DNA of 64,000 nt from Rufibacter latericius (GTDB lineage: Bacteria > Bacteroidota > Bacteroidia > Cytophagales > Hymenobacteraceae), in the NCBI RefSeq assembly GCF_003721515.1, contig NZ_RJJD01000003.1:372001-436000 (forward strand). Direction: 5' to 3'. Every line of letters begins with the position of its first letter. Positions within the stretch are counted from its first letter, which is position 1. Positions 52,015-61,453 of this stretch are shown here, piece by piece. The position numbers were made by a program, and so were the translations under genes. The notes under the pieces are model-generated. The model saw only the letters and a list, made by a program, of their open reading frames with translations, had not been told where the DNA came from and made no database searches.

Positions 52015-52787
52015 ACCTCTTTTATAAAGTACCCTTGGGATGTGACTATCCAGGACAAGAGTCTCTCCCAAGAGTGCGTAAAAGTGCCGGCTTCGTTATC
52101 TAACACGTTCCCTTCTTCCAGACTTGCTCTAATTTCAAGAGGCGGAAATACCGAAAAAAATTGAGTAAAAAGTTCAGACTTTACCCAAAACATGGTTCCG
52201 GCCACATAGGAAGGATCTTTCGGGTAGATATTATACCTCTCTTGTAACCCAGAAAGCACCTGTCCATTGTTGCTTTGGAAGCGGCCTAGGGAATTTGTTT
52301 CTTTCATGACCGAGCCTTTTGAAGCGACAATTCCAATTCTGGCATCCTTTTGAAAAGCCTCAAGAATACTCTTAACTACCGGGGGATGAATAATTCTGAT
52401 AAGATTATTGAACCACTGTCTTCCATCTGCTAGATGGGGACTTTTCTTGTCGTGAACGAAAACCAGGTACTTTGTCTTTATACCCAATCTTAGATAAGCA
52501 TCCATTAAAACCAACTTCCCTCCTATGTCTTTCCCAACATTTGTTGATCTTCTATGAATTATATTTTGGATTTGTAAATCAGCAAACCTACTTGACGAAA
52601 ACTTTTCAAAATGTCTTGATTGAATCACTGAGTTAAGAAACAGCCAATAAGGATAGAAAGCTTCTAAAGGTTGGAGCTTTTCCAGAATTTCCTCCACCTC
52701 ATAGAAGCAATGAAGAAAGACAGAAAACAGGGGCTCCTCTATCATATTTTCAAAGGGTCCCCTTTTGTAAAGAACATTGCTTTCCAC
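52011..52787 (-). CDS. rhamnan synthesis protein F (RgpF)-like
   Basis: A 258-residue cytoplasmic protein matching the RgpF/DUF616-like family involved in cell-wall rhamnan synthesis. Typical pieces are NVGKDIGGKLVLMDAYLRLG, YLVFVHDKKSPH, PSYVAGTMFWVKSELF (the strongly conserved GTMFW) and HSWERLLSWIVTSQG near the C-terminus. Members are likely glycosyltransferases. It begins 5 bases after the methyltransferase gene and overlaps the next gene by 4 bases, so it is translationally coupled. Confidence 0.8.
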   Translation of the reverse strand: MESNVLYKRGPFENMIEEPLFSVFLHCFYEVEEILEKLQPLEAFYPYWLFLNSVIQSRHFEKFSSSRFADLQIQNIIHRRSTNVGKDIGGKLVLMDAYLRLGIKTKYLVFVHDKKSPHLADGRQWFNNLIRIIHPPVVKSILEAFQKDARIGIVASKGSVMKETNSLGRFQSNNGQVLSGLQERYNIYPKDPSYVAGTMFWVKSELFTQFFSVFPPLEIRASLEEGNVLDNEAGTFTHSWERLLSWIVTSQGYFIKEV

Positions 52788-52792
52788 TTTTC

Positions 52793-53653
52793 CTAAAGAT
52801 AGGCTCTGGTCGTATCTAACCCCAGAACATACATTAAATTTCCGGTAGCTTTATCTGATAATATTTCTTTATTTTCTGGCAGAGCACTCCATATCCTATC
52901 TGTTATAGGAAGTTCAGCGTTATGGTTGGGCTGAAACTCAGCAATAAATGCCCAAGTCTTGCCCGGGATAGGGATGATGTTAAAGCCAATTGGTTCAGCC
53001 AAAAACTGAATGGCTTTTAGAGACCAACCCATCACATGCCCCCTAACAATGGGGTCCAAGTAACCTGGATCTTCGTTTTTGATGTATTCTACTAAACCCG
53101 TGTTGAAAATATAGATAGAGTTGGGCTTGGATTTCATTGCCAAACTCTGAAAAAGAGACTCTACCATCTTTGGTGTCAGGTGCTCAATCACTTCGATACA
53201 ACATCCGGCATCAAATTGAAAATTCAGGTCTAAGATGTCTCCTTTATGATAGTTGGGGCTTTTAGTGCAGTACTCATCGGCCGGTGGAAAAAGCTCCGCA
53301 GCATAAAATATCTCTTTTGAAGATGGTAGCTGGTAACTTATAGCATCTAGAAAATATCCGGGCCCAGATCCAATATCAATGAATTTTGTAATGGGCAATT
53401 TAGAATATAGAAAAACTTCAGCGGTTCTGGCCAAAGCAGTCCCCCATGATCTCTCTTTGGCGGCTTTTAACTCTTCTTGCCAGTAGTTGCTATTATAATT
53501 GATCAGGAACGTTCCATTATCCATGTTCTCCAATACTTCTGGAGAAATAAAAAGAACGTCACAGGACTGGCATTGGAAATAATTGTGTTGGTTAACCTCT
53601 TGAAACAACTCTCCTGAACAAGAATGACAAACTGGGCAAACACAAGCATCCAT
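52793..53653 (-). CDS. SAM-dependent methyltransferase with zinc-ribbon N-terminus
   Basis: A 286-residue protein. Residues 1-40 have two Cys pairs (CPVCHSCSG and CQSCD), a zinc ribbon often found before sugar-related methyltransferases. The Rossmann core has KFIDIGSGPGYFLDAISYQ (SAM-binding), then CCIEVIEHLTPKMVES. It could methylate a sugar or a glycan terminus. It is the first gene after a 250-base AT-rich gap, which may contain an internal promoter (TTTATTTG on the minus strand near 53669). Confidence 0.82.
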   Translation of the reverse strand: MDACVCPVCHSCSGELFQEVNQHNYFQCQSCDVLFISPEVLENMDNGTFLINYNSNYWQEELKAAKERSWGTALARTAEVFLYSKLPITKFIDIGSGPGYFLDAISYQLPSSKEIFYAAELFPPADEYCTKSPNYHKGDILDLNFQFDAGCCIEVIEHLTPKMVESLFQSLAMKSKPNSIYIFNTGLVEYIKNEDPGYLDPIVRGHVMGWSLKAIQFLAEPIGFNIIPIPGKTWAFIAEFQPNHNAELPITDRIWSALPENKEILSDKATGNLMYVLGLDTTRAYL

Positions 53654-53903
53654 ATTTAAATTTGTTTATCAAATAAAAAAAGGTTATTAAATACAAAAAA
53701 GGCAATCTTATAGTCTTTTTTGAAATTGTAACCATCAATTGGGCAGATAAGGAATAAAACTAAGATTAACCCGGATATTCTTATTAAACTATCACCACTT
53801 TACCAAGAAAAAACATTCTTCAACTAAGGAGTTTACTAGAATTCAGCATTTAAAATTAAAACTTGATTATTTGATGGAGAACGCAAACAATCCAAATAAT
53901 TAA

Positions 53904-55961
53904 TTACAAGCTTTTTGATTTCATCTTTAAACTAATAAAAGGAAAGGATAAGACTCTAGTATCCGGCGGGGTGGCTTTTACCTTTTTGGCTGAGATTAGA
54001 ATTTTCCTAACTTTTACTGGTCGCAAAAAATTGAAGCTATAAACAAACTTATCACCACTTTTAGTCAATGAATCCGATTTAATTTCTTTATAGTAATCAT
54101 CTATTAAAGTTAATGAGGGAGTAAGCTCTTTGAAAGCAGGGGGAAGATATGTACTAAGTTCAACTTGAAACAACTTTTTAGCAGGAAAATTTCCAAGCAG
54201 ATCTATCGTTGAATTGCCATTAGTCCAACGTATCCCATTTTCATTTTCATAAAACCCATTTACAGCATAGGAATTGAAATCATTCACAGTAATTAAAAGT
54301 GAATCTTGCTTATATCGTCTCAAGGATGCTTTTTTACTTTCTAATTCCATAAACTTCTCTAACCCTAAAGATTTAAAAGATTTTAAAGAATCAGACAAGT
54401 AATCATCTGTTAAATCAACAAGTTTACTATGTAAGAGAACTATTTGTTCTGAACCAGGTTCCTTATCTATGAAAGCACCCATTAAAGCATTCTGCTTTTG
54501 GTAAGTAGAATCTACAAAAGCAATCTCTTTACTTTCATTTTGATAGAAGGAAAACAAATAACCTTCTGCCAGGCTCCAAATTATTGAATTTTCATAATTC
54601 AAATCTATTTTATTTTCCCAGATATAAACTTTATCAGTATCAAATTTAATGGTTTCATCCTCCATTGCCTGTTGAAAATTATAGGCAATTCTTTCTGAAT
54701 CTTTTAAATAAAGATAATTTACCCCTTTCGCTAAATAGTTATAATCAACCAATAAAAACAATGATACAAACATTAAGTATGAAGCATTCTTCAGGGTTTT
54801 ATTTTGAAAGTTAATATTAGCCAGAGCAATTGTAAATAATAAAATAAAAATGCACAAGGAGGCCTGAAGCCACCTTTGCTCAAGCCTTATTGTTACTATA
54901 GCCGGCAACAACAAAATAAAGAAAAGGGGAATCAAAGTTAAAAATGCAAATAAAACATTTTTAAAACTTCTATTTTTATCTATAATCTTCTTAAATGAAT
55001 CTTTAACAAAAAGGATCATTATAGACAAACAACCTAAAACCAAAACAAATACTATACATTTAAACCATATAGAAAGAGAGAAAAAGCTTACACCAACAAG
55101 ATATTCAGGGCCAATATTGAAATGCAGAATTGACACTACTCCTTCCATTAAATAATTTAAAGCAGAAGAAATAGACAAAGACATATTTGCCCCTCCTGTA
55201 CCAACAAAGAAAGGCATGGAGAAGAAAATATCCTTGATTAAAACGTTTACTAGAATAGAAGCAAAAGATAAAACACCAAACAGAACCCTTTTTCTTAAAG
55301 AAAAAGATAAAAGATTAGGTGCAATTAGAATAACTAAAGCGATAATAGGAAATATTACAACATACCGTTCATGAGTATACAACGCTAAGTTGGAAAACAA
55401 AATAGAAGTTATAATAATGTTTCGTTTTCTTTTCTCCGTTAAATCAACAGCTATCTGAACCTTCAACAAATAGTATAGTGACAGGAGAAAAAACACCATT
55501 GCCAAACCCTCCAAAGCACCACCATTCAATAATTGTGAAACATTAAAGAAAGCAAATCTGGATAAACCTCCAACAAGGCTAAACAAAAGTGAAAACAAAG
55601 GAGATCGCAAAAATAAATTCAATATTAAAGCGAACACAAAAGTGATTATAGTTTGAATTACTATATTAAAAATATAATATGCATTTATATCTTTTCCGAA
55701 CCATTCAATTACAAAATTCATTACAAGCCCATGTACTGGCCTGTATTTTTGAAAAGCTAAATGCCAATGGATTCTTTCATTAAATGTTTTAAGAACATAA
55801 TGATCTCTAAACATGATTAAATCATCACCATAGATTGTATTAGTTTTCCAGGGTAAGAAATAATAATAAATAATAAAGGGAACAGCAATCAACGTAATAT
55901 AAAAAAGAAATTTTTCTATCTTACTACTATTATTGAGGCCTGTTAAACCAACAAAATTCAT
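53904..55961 (-). CDS. polytopic membrane protein, possible GT-C-type glycosyltransferase
   Basis: A 685-residue membrane protein. About eleven to twelve helices fill residues 20-400, and a soluble C-terminal domain of about 280 residues follows. The first extracytoplasmic loop has NTIYGDDLIMFRDHYVL, with two adjacent Asp residues, and YRPVHGLVMNFVIEWFG. Acidic residues in the first loop are what GT-C glycosyltransferases use to bind metal and polyprenyl-phosphate sugars. It follows directly after a DPM1-like GT2 gene, whose product would be a lipid-phosphate sugar, so a donor-acceptor pair is plausible. The gene is AT-rich. No firm family is recognised. Confidence 0.7.
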   Translation of the reverse strand: MNFVGLTGLNNSSKIEKFLFYITLIAVPFIIYYYFLPWKTNTIYGDDLIMFRDHYVLKTFNERIHWHLAFQKYRPVHGLVMNFVIEWFGKDINAYYIFNIVIQTIITFVFALILNLFLRSPLFSLLFSLVGGLSRFAFFNVSQLLNGGALEGLAMVFFLLSLYYLLKVQIAVDLTEKRKRNIIITSILFSNLALYTHERYVVIFPIIALVILIAPNLLSFSLRKRVLFGVLSFASILVNVLIKDIFFSMPFFVGTGGANMSLSISSALNYLMEGVVSILHFNIGPEYLVGVSFFSLSIWFKCIVFVLVLGCLSIMILFVKDSFKKIIDKNRSFKNVLFAFLTLIPLFFILLLPAIVTIRLEQRWLQASLCIFILLFTIALANINFQNKTLKNASYLMFVSLFLLVDYNYLAKGVNYLYLKDSERIAYNFQQAMEDETIKFDTDKVYIWENKIDLNYENSIIWSLAEGYLFSFYQNESKEIAFVDSTYQKQNALMGAFIDKEPGSEQIVLLHSKLVDLTDDYLSDSLKSFKSLGLEKFMELESKKASLRRYKQDSLLITVNDFNSYAVNGFYENENGIRWTNGNSTIDLLGNFPAKKLFQVELSTYLPPAFKELTPSLTLIDDYYKEIKSDSLTKSGDKFVYSFNFLRPVKVRKILISAKKVKATPPDTRVLSFPFISLKMKSKSL

Positions 55962-55984
55962 GGCATTTTTGTAAATAAGCGATG

Positions 55985-56779
55985 TTAACTTAATACAGAT
56001 TCTTTTTGAGCCTTTACAGGCACTTCAAAAGAATCTAAAACAAGCTTGTTGTATTTTAAATAAATCCTGATCAAATCAAATGGTACAGTCAAAAAACTGT
56101 TCATTTTTATCTTAGAACCACCTTTCTCTTTCCATTCATTCAAGGGCACTTCAACTGTTTCTTGACAGGTAAGTTCATAACCGATCATATTCCTTAAGCG
56201 AAGCCAAAGTTCAAGATCAAAGAGCCACTTTGTAAGAAAAGGATCTTTAAACAACTCTTTCGCGTAATCAACCCTTACTAACTTTAACCCACATTGTGAG
56301 TCATAGATTGACAATTTCAGTATTATACTAGCGATTGTAGCGAATGCTCTTCCCAAATAATGTCTAAGAGAACTCCTTTCAATTGTCGCCCCTAATCTTT
56401 TGACTCTTGATCCCGCAATAATCCCGTGTCTTAAATTACCATCAAAAAGAGATAAGATGTGATTAAGTTCACTCAGGGGTGCAGAAAAGTCGGCATCGAT
56501 AAATCCAATATAATCATAGATACCGATTTCTATACATTCTAAATAGGCGCTCCTTATTGCTTCGGCTTTTCCTTGGTTATTCTGCAGATTGATTACCCTA
56601 ATTCTATCCTCGTTTAATGAGGAAAGATGGGACAAAATCTCTTGAGTACCATCAGAACTTCCATCGTTTACCAAACAAAAGTCAAATATCTTGTTTGAAT
56701 CAAGGAATTCTACGAATTGGTTGCAATCAAAGCGTAACTCTTCGTTATAACAAGGAATAATTATACAAGTCTTTTGCAT
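55985..56779 (-). CDS. GT2 glycosyltransferase (dolichyl-phosphate mannosyltransferase-like)
   Basis: A 264-residue GT-A enzyme. CIIIPCYNEELRFDCNQFVE starts the fold, DFCLVNDGSSDGTQEIL and YIGFIDADFSAPLSEL (DxD) follow, and DSQCGLKLVRVDYAKELF is typical of the DPM1/DPG synthase group. It probably transfers a sugar to a polyprenyl phosphate. It overlaps the upstream methyltransferase gene by 19 bases and precedes the polytopic protein by 23 bases. Confidence 0.85.
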   Translation of the reverse strand: MQKTCIIIPCYNEELRFDCNQFVEFLDSNKIFDFCLVNDGSSDGTQEILSHLSSLNEDRIRVINLQNNQGKAEAIRSAYLECIEIGIYDYIGFIDADFSAPLSELNHILSLFDGNLRHGIIAGSRVKRLGATIERSSLRHYLGRAFATIASIILKLSIYDSQCGLKLVRVDYAKELFKDPFLTKWLFDLELWLRLRNMIGYELTCQETVEVPLNEWKEKGGSKIKMNSFLTVPFDLIRIYLKYNKLVLDSFEVPVKAQKESVLS

Positions 56780-57549
56780 ACAGCATAATTTGAAAGACCA
56801 GGTAGGGTTACTCCTAGCTTTTTCACCAAATCTGACATTTTAAAATCTAAGTAAAGTATATTTTCAAAAACCTTACTTACTAATCTATTACCATCCCAAT
56901 TCCCAATTCCAGTAACTTCTTTCTCAGGAGTAAACTTCTTTTCTAAAAAAACCTGTAAAAACCTTGGAGCTAAAAGTGACGTAAAGAAGTAACCTGATTC
57001 TGCAACTTGAAGACCTGCTTTAGAAATATTTTTACGCAACAGAGTATTATTATATCTTCTATAATGCCCTAAAAATACATCATGTGAACAGAACAATGCT
57101 TGATAGGCAGGCACTGTAATAAGAAAGTTTGTTTTTTCATCAACCCTGGGAGACTTAGCTAACTCACTCAGAAGAAGCACATCATCGGAAACATGTTCTA
57201 TTACATCAAGCAATAAAATTAAATTAACTTTACTTTGAATTTCAGCCTCTGCAGCACTTAGGCTTTGGTAAACCCTAATTTTCCTGTTTTCAGAAGCAAA
57301 CTCGCTATTGGTTTTAACCAAATAGGCATCATCGTAGTTGATATCTACCGCATAAAAAGAAGCTTCTTTAAATTCCTCTGACAATTCTTTTATCAAATAA
57401 GAATCCCCACTTCCTATGTCTAGGATAGTAAGTTCTTTCCCATACTCCTTCTTTAAACCCCTGATAAAATGTTTTATAACTCTTATCCTTGCCAATTCCC
57501 AAGGGTGTCTTTTTTGGCTTTTATTTAAAGCTATTTCTCTTAAATCCAT
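56761..57549 (-). CDS. SAM-dependent methyltransferase
   Basis: A 262-residue class I methyltransferase. LTILDIGSGDSYLIKELSEEF is the SAM-binding loop (about residues 38-58), ILLLDVIEHVSDDVLLLSEL matches motif III, and FLITVPAYQALFCSHDVFLG follows. It is the third methyltransferase domain of the locus, but its acceptor is unknown. The end overlaps the DPM1-like gene by 19 bases. A 93-base gap separates it from the large fusion upstream. Confidence 0.82.
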   Translation of the reverse strand: MDLREIALNKSQKRHPWELARIRVIKHFIRGLKKEYGKELTILDIGSGDSYLIKELSEEFKEASFYAVDINYDDAYLVKTNSEFASENRKIRVYQSLSAAEAEIQSKVNLILLLDVIEHVSDDVLLLSELAKSPRVDEKTNFLITVPAYQALFCSHDVFLGHYRRYNNTLLRKNISKAGLQVAESGYFFTSLLAPRFLQVFLEKKFTPEKEVTGIGNWDGNRLVSKVFENILYLDFKMSDLVKKLGVTLPGLSNYAVCKRLV

Positions 57550-57642
57550 ATTCTAATTCTTTGCAACCCTTTAAGCTACTGAAAGCGAGAGAACTCTTTT
57601 TTTATTTGATTTTACACCAACTAAACCTATCAAAAACCATTA

Positions 57643-60600
57643 TCAAGCAAAGTTTTTGGTGGTTTCAAGCACTTCTTTTAGCACCTTACTTACTGCCTCC
57701 TTGTAAAAGAACTCTTTGATATAATTGACTTCCAATCTACTTAATTGCTTTAAGGCCTCTTCCGACTGGTAATACTTTACAACTTGTTTTGCAAGTTGAT
57801 CTGCTTCATTTTCTGGCCTGATAAAGGAAACATCTCCTGGCAAACCATCAACTCCATCAGTTGTGGTTACCAAAGGCACCCCAAAATGCATTGCTTCGAC
57901 TAGCTTTCCTTTTACCCCTGCACCATAGCGTAATGGAACTACCACCATTCTAGCCTCTTGATAGGCACGTTCCAGCTCTTCATCACTTACAAAGCCTTTT
58001 ACAAGGATTTCTGGAGAATTCAACTCTTTTATTTGTTCTATAGGGTTAGAACCGATAATGATGAATTTTGCCTCAGGGATTTCTTTCTTTATACTAGGCC
58101 ACACCTCTTTCGCAAACCATAAGACTCCATCTACATTAGGTTTGTGCCCAAAGCCACCTACGAATAGGAGATCCCTTCTTTTAGAGAAGTTCAGAACAGG
58201 TTCATTTAAGCTATTGTAAATAAAAGGCCTAATTACATGTACATTGTAATTAGGGCTTAAAGCTGCAATAATCTTTTTTTCTTCTTCGCTAGGCGTTAGA
58301 ATAATATCACTGCGATCAAACAGAAACGTTTCCGTCTCCTTCCATTTTTTGGCTTCCTTTAGAATAGCAGGGTCTTTTTCTACCTCATACCTCCTCTGTT
58401 CTCTTAAAAAATGCAAGTCATGACCATAATATAGAATCTTGGCATTTGAATTCTGTTTTATGAATTCAATATACTTTATAGAAATATGTGGCCGGTTTAA
58501 ATAGATGTAATCAAATTTGTCACTGTTTTCCAAAAACCATTGCTGCCAATTCTCATGCCACCAAAGGCCATAAAGCACTTCAACCCCCATTTGCTGAAGC
58601 ACCGAGGTGTACGGCTCATGCTTGTAAAAATTATCTCCCAGAAACTTGACATTATAACCCAGGCTCACTAGAAGTTCTAGATAACCAAAGGTGGTTCTTG
58701 ACCCGGCATCTTTGTCATATTGCGGCACATAATGGTCAATCATGAGCACCGTTTTCTTTTGGCCGCTTCTTTCACGAGCCCAGAAGACGTTTTCCGCATT
58801 AGGAAATTGGTCTCTTTGTAAAACCGTCTTCCACTTCTCAAAAAACTTTTGATTATTGATCTTTTGGTATTCCTTAATAGAACTGATGGCACTTTGTTCC
58901 CTATCATTCCCGTGAGAATACCCTTCATAGTGGATCACCTCAGACAAAGGTTGGTATATTACCTTATAACCTTTCTCTCTAATAGCGAAAGCTATATCTG
59001 AATCTTCACAGTAAGCAGGTATGTAGCGCTCATCAAAGCCGCCAAGTTCGTCCCATAGACTTTTCCTAATGATGATACTGGCTCCAGAAACGTAGTCTAC
59101 TTCTTTTACATAGTTAAATTGAGGCAAATCTGGGTCTTGTCTATGCCCAAAATTCCAACCAGAAGCGTCATTCCAAATGATCCCACCTGCCTCCTGCAAT
59201 CGGCCATCAGGGTAAATTAACTTTGAGCCGGCCATCCCAATGGAAGCATCTTTCTCCATTAGATCTGTAAGAGCAATTAGCCAACCAGGTTGTACTTCGG
59301 TGTCGTTATTCAAAAACAACACATATTTCCCTTTAGCAAAAGTGGCTGCATTGTTACAATTCTGCAGGAAACCCAGGTTCTTTCCGCTTCTAATGGGTTT
59401 AATGTTCCTGATGTAGTTCTCTATGTTCTTTGTTTCATCCGTGGAGCCATCATCGGCCAGGATTACCTCATAACTGACTCCAAGGGAATTTTCTTTAATT
59501 GAATGAATGCACTGGTAGTTCATTTCCCAAGCATTGTAGGCTGGGATAATGATAGAAACTAGCGGATTCTCAAATAAAGGCAATTCAAAAGGAGTGTATG
59601 TGATTTTTTTGATCGGCTCCTTTTGAAGGCCCCCTACCTTTTGACCAACTCTGGGGGATAAGGTAATTACCTCATCTTCTTTCTTCCCCCGAATGGAATT
59701 GATGGCCTTTTTTAGAACTCTGTACCTATTTGAATTCTCGGGTAAAGCCTTCCCTTTCAGATGGTAGTAAACACTCAACAGCTTCCAGCCCTCGGAAACA
59801 TAGATTTCCTGAAGTCGCCCAGATAAAGCATCAATTTCCTGGTATTGGCTGTGTATTTTTTGTTTCAGCCCCTGAACGGTTTGTTGGTTGTCACTAAGTT
59901 CTGCGGAAAGCTGAGCTATCTTCTGCTCATGCCGGGTATTTTCCTCTTTTAAAGCTAAAAGGTCTTGTAAAGTCTTTTGAAAAAGTAATTCTTTCTCCTG
60001 GAAAGAGACCTCCATTTGGAGCCTTTCACTTTTTAGATTTTTAACGGCTTCGGATTGAATTGAAAGCTCATCCTGAAGGCTGTGGATATAGGTATTTTTC
60101 TCTAGAACTTCTTCATCCAAAGATTTACCCCACGCACCTAGTTCCAGGATATGGGCTTCATTATGGGTTATCTTATCGGTTACGTCTAGGTAGTTTTTAT
60201 TTACATGAAAGACTACCGAGGTAATATCTGATGCCTCCTGGGCCGGAGTGTCACTACAAACAGAGATCAGGTATTTTCTAGATGGGGAAATGGGGGTCTT
60301 CTTCCAATCGCAAACCTTTATGGAACGTGAGGCCGAGGAGTTGGGAGCAGTGATGGCACTAACAATTTCAAACCCTTGGTTAAAGGTTTCTACGTTCTTG
60401 AAATAGGAAGCCAGGAACTGATGAAATTCATCTGAACTAAATTCCTTCACATGAAATTCGTTCTTGTAAGAATACCTTTCAGAATAGTTAACTCTATCGG
60501 GTGTAGAAATTATAAGTCTACCTCCCTCTTTCAACACCCGTTTTACTTCCTTTAAGAAAGCGTTTTGAGTTGCTTCATCAACATGCTCAATTGTCTCAAA

Positions 60601-60930
60601 GGAGATAACAATATCTACAGAACTATCTGCAAGGGGGATCTTTTCAACTGAGCCTTGTAGGAAGCTAAGGTTTTGAAGTTTACTTTCATAAGTAGATTGA
60701 GCATACTCTACACTGGTGGGGTCAATATCAACCCCAAAAACTTTCTTAGCTTTTTTAGCCAGGATATTTGATCCGTATCCCTCGCCGCATGCAATATCTA
60801 AGACTATTTTATCTGTAACTTGGTCTAATACTGTGTAATACCGGTGAAGATGCTCTACACCAATTTCATCATTTAACAACTCACTACTTGGAATAAATCT
60901 CTCGCCGGTAAACTCCACTTTTGAAAACAC
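57643..60930 (-). CDS. methyltransferase-coiled coil-GT2-GT4 fusion protein
   Basis: A 1095-residue cytoplasmic protein with four parts. Residues 1-230 are a SAM methyltransferase (DKIVLDIACGEGYGSNILAK, then VISFETIEHVDEATQ). Residues about 270-395 form a coiled coil with regular heptads (LQDELSIQSEAVKNLKSERL, LSGRLQEIYVSEGWKLL). Residues about 457-700 are a GT2 domain (VSIIIPAYNAWEMNYQCIHS, VLFLNNDTEVQPGW as DxD). Residues about 730-1095 are a GT4 domain with FKFIIIGS-like and GVKGKLVEAMHFGVPLVTT elements. Methyltransferase plus coiled coil plus glycosyltransferases recalls chain-terminating WbdD-like proteins that cap and measure ABC-exported O-antigens. That role is inference. Confidence 0.85.
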   Translation of the reverse strand: MFSKVEFTGERFIPSSELLNDEIGVEHLHRYYTVLDQVTDKIVLDIACGEGYGSNILAKKAKKVFGVDIDPTSVEYAQSTYESKLQNLSFLQGSVEKIPLADSSVDIVISFETIEHVDEATQNAFLKEVKRVLKEGGRLIISTPDRVNYSERYSYKNEFHVKEFSSDEFHQFLASYFKNVETFNQGFEIVSAITAPNSSASRSIKVCDWKKTPISPSRKYLISVCSDTPAQEASDITSVVFHVNKNYLDVTDKITHNEAHILELGAWGKSLDEEVLEKNTYIHSLQDELSIQSEAVKNLKSERLQMEVSFQEKELLFQKTLQDLLALKEENTRHEQKIAQLSAELSDNQQTVQGLKQKIHSQYQEIDALSGRLQEIYVSEGWKLLSVYYHLKGKALPENSNRYRVLKKAINSIRGKKEDEVITLSPRVGQKVGGLQKEPIKKITYTPFELPLFENPLVSIIIPAYNAWEMNYQCIHSIKENSLGVSYEVILADDGSTDETKNIENYIRNIKPIRSGKNLGFLQNCNNAATFAKGKYVLFLNNDTEVQPGWLIALTDLMEKDASIGMAGSKLIYPDGRLQEAGGIIWNDASGWNFGHRQDPDLPQFNYVKEVDYVSGASIIIRKSLWDELGGFDERYIPAYCEDSDIAFAIREKGYKVIYQPLSEVIHYEGYSHGNDREQSAISSIKEYQKINNQKFFEKWKTVLQRDQFPNAENVFWARERSGQKKTVLMIDHYVPQYDKDAGSRTTFGYLELLVSLGYNVKFLGDNFYKHEPYTSVLQQMGVEVLYGLWWHENWQQWFLENSDKFDYIYLNRPHISIKYIEFIKQNSNAKILYYGHDLHFLREQRRYEVEKDPAILKEAKKWKETETFLFDRSDIILTPSEEEKKIIAALSPNYNVHVIRPFIYNSLNEPVLNFSKRRDLLFVGGFGHKPNVDGVLWFAKEVWPSIKKEIPEAKFIIIGSNPIEQIKELNSPEILVKGFVSDEELERAYQEARMVVVPLRYGAGVKGKLVEAMHFGVPLVTTTDGVDGLPGDVSFIRPENEADQLAKQVVKYYQSEEALKQLSRLEVNYIKEFFYKEAVSKVLKEVLETTKNFA

Positions 60931-61034
60931 TTTGATTGAACAGCAATTACTTTAGTAGTTGCCTTTTGAGCTTGACTCTTCTTATAAAAACGAGGCAAAA
61001 GGAAAGACATGAACCCTTAAAAAGAAAGATGGAA

Positions 61035-61406
61035 TTAAAACAACTTCTCTAAAATTCTTTGTTTGATGGTTCCAAGAAAACTTCTTTGTTCGTACGTTCT
61101 CTTGTACCACTCTATATCTTGTTGTTTTCTCACGAGTTCATTGATGAGCTTTCTATTCAACTGTCGGTTGCCTTCATTGTTCCTTTCCACTTGGGCAACT
61201 TTCAGATTCAACTCTTCAATGGCTTTGTTCTTCTCTTCTAAGGCAATTTTTAAGGTATTTATTTCCTGTTCTTTCTTATCAAGCAAATCCTGTTTACTCG
61301 ATAACTCCTCTAAGAATTGAAGTTTGATAAGGTTTAAGGTATGATGGATACTTTCTAAGGAATCAGATTCAGGTATAAGCCTCTTAATTGGAATCAAATC
61401 GTTCAT
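61035..61406 (-). CDS. small coiled-coil protein
   Basis: A 123-residue protein that is a coiled coil over most of its length (residues 25-105: LEELSSKQDLLDKKEQEINT, LEEKNKAIEELNLKVAQVE), ending with the basic WYKRTYEQRSFLGTIKQRIL segment. The same WYKRTY-type tail is known to me as the C-terminal part of coiled coils attached to glycosyltransferases and methyltransferases in polysaccharide loci. It could be a scaffold or ruler protein of the polysaccharide complex, or a truncated enzyme. It lies 104 bases before the large fusion gene. Confidence 0.65.
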   Translation of the reverse strand: MNDLIPIKRLIPESDSLESIHHTLNLIKLQFLEELSSKQDLLDKKEQEINTLKIALEEKNKAIEELNLKVAQVERNNEGNRQLNRKLINELVRKQQDIEWYKRTYEQRSFLGTIKQRILEKLF

Positions 61407-61453
61407 TTATTTAAACTTTAATAGTATTCTAAAAAATAACCTTCTGTTACTTA

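Noticed and set aside
52015-52071. Longer start for the coiled-coil gene at 52071
   Set aside because: It would overlap the RgpF-like gene by about 60 bases, whereas the ATG at 52014 gives the usual 4-base ATGA coupling.
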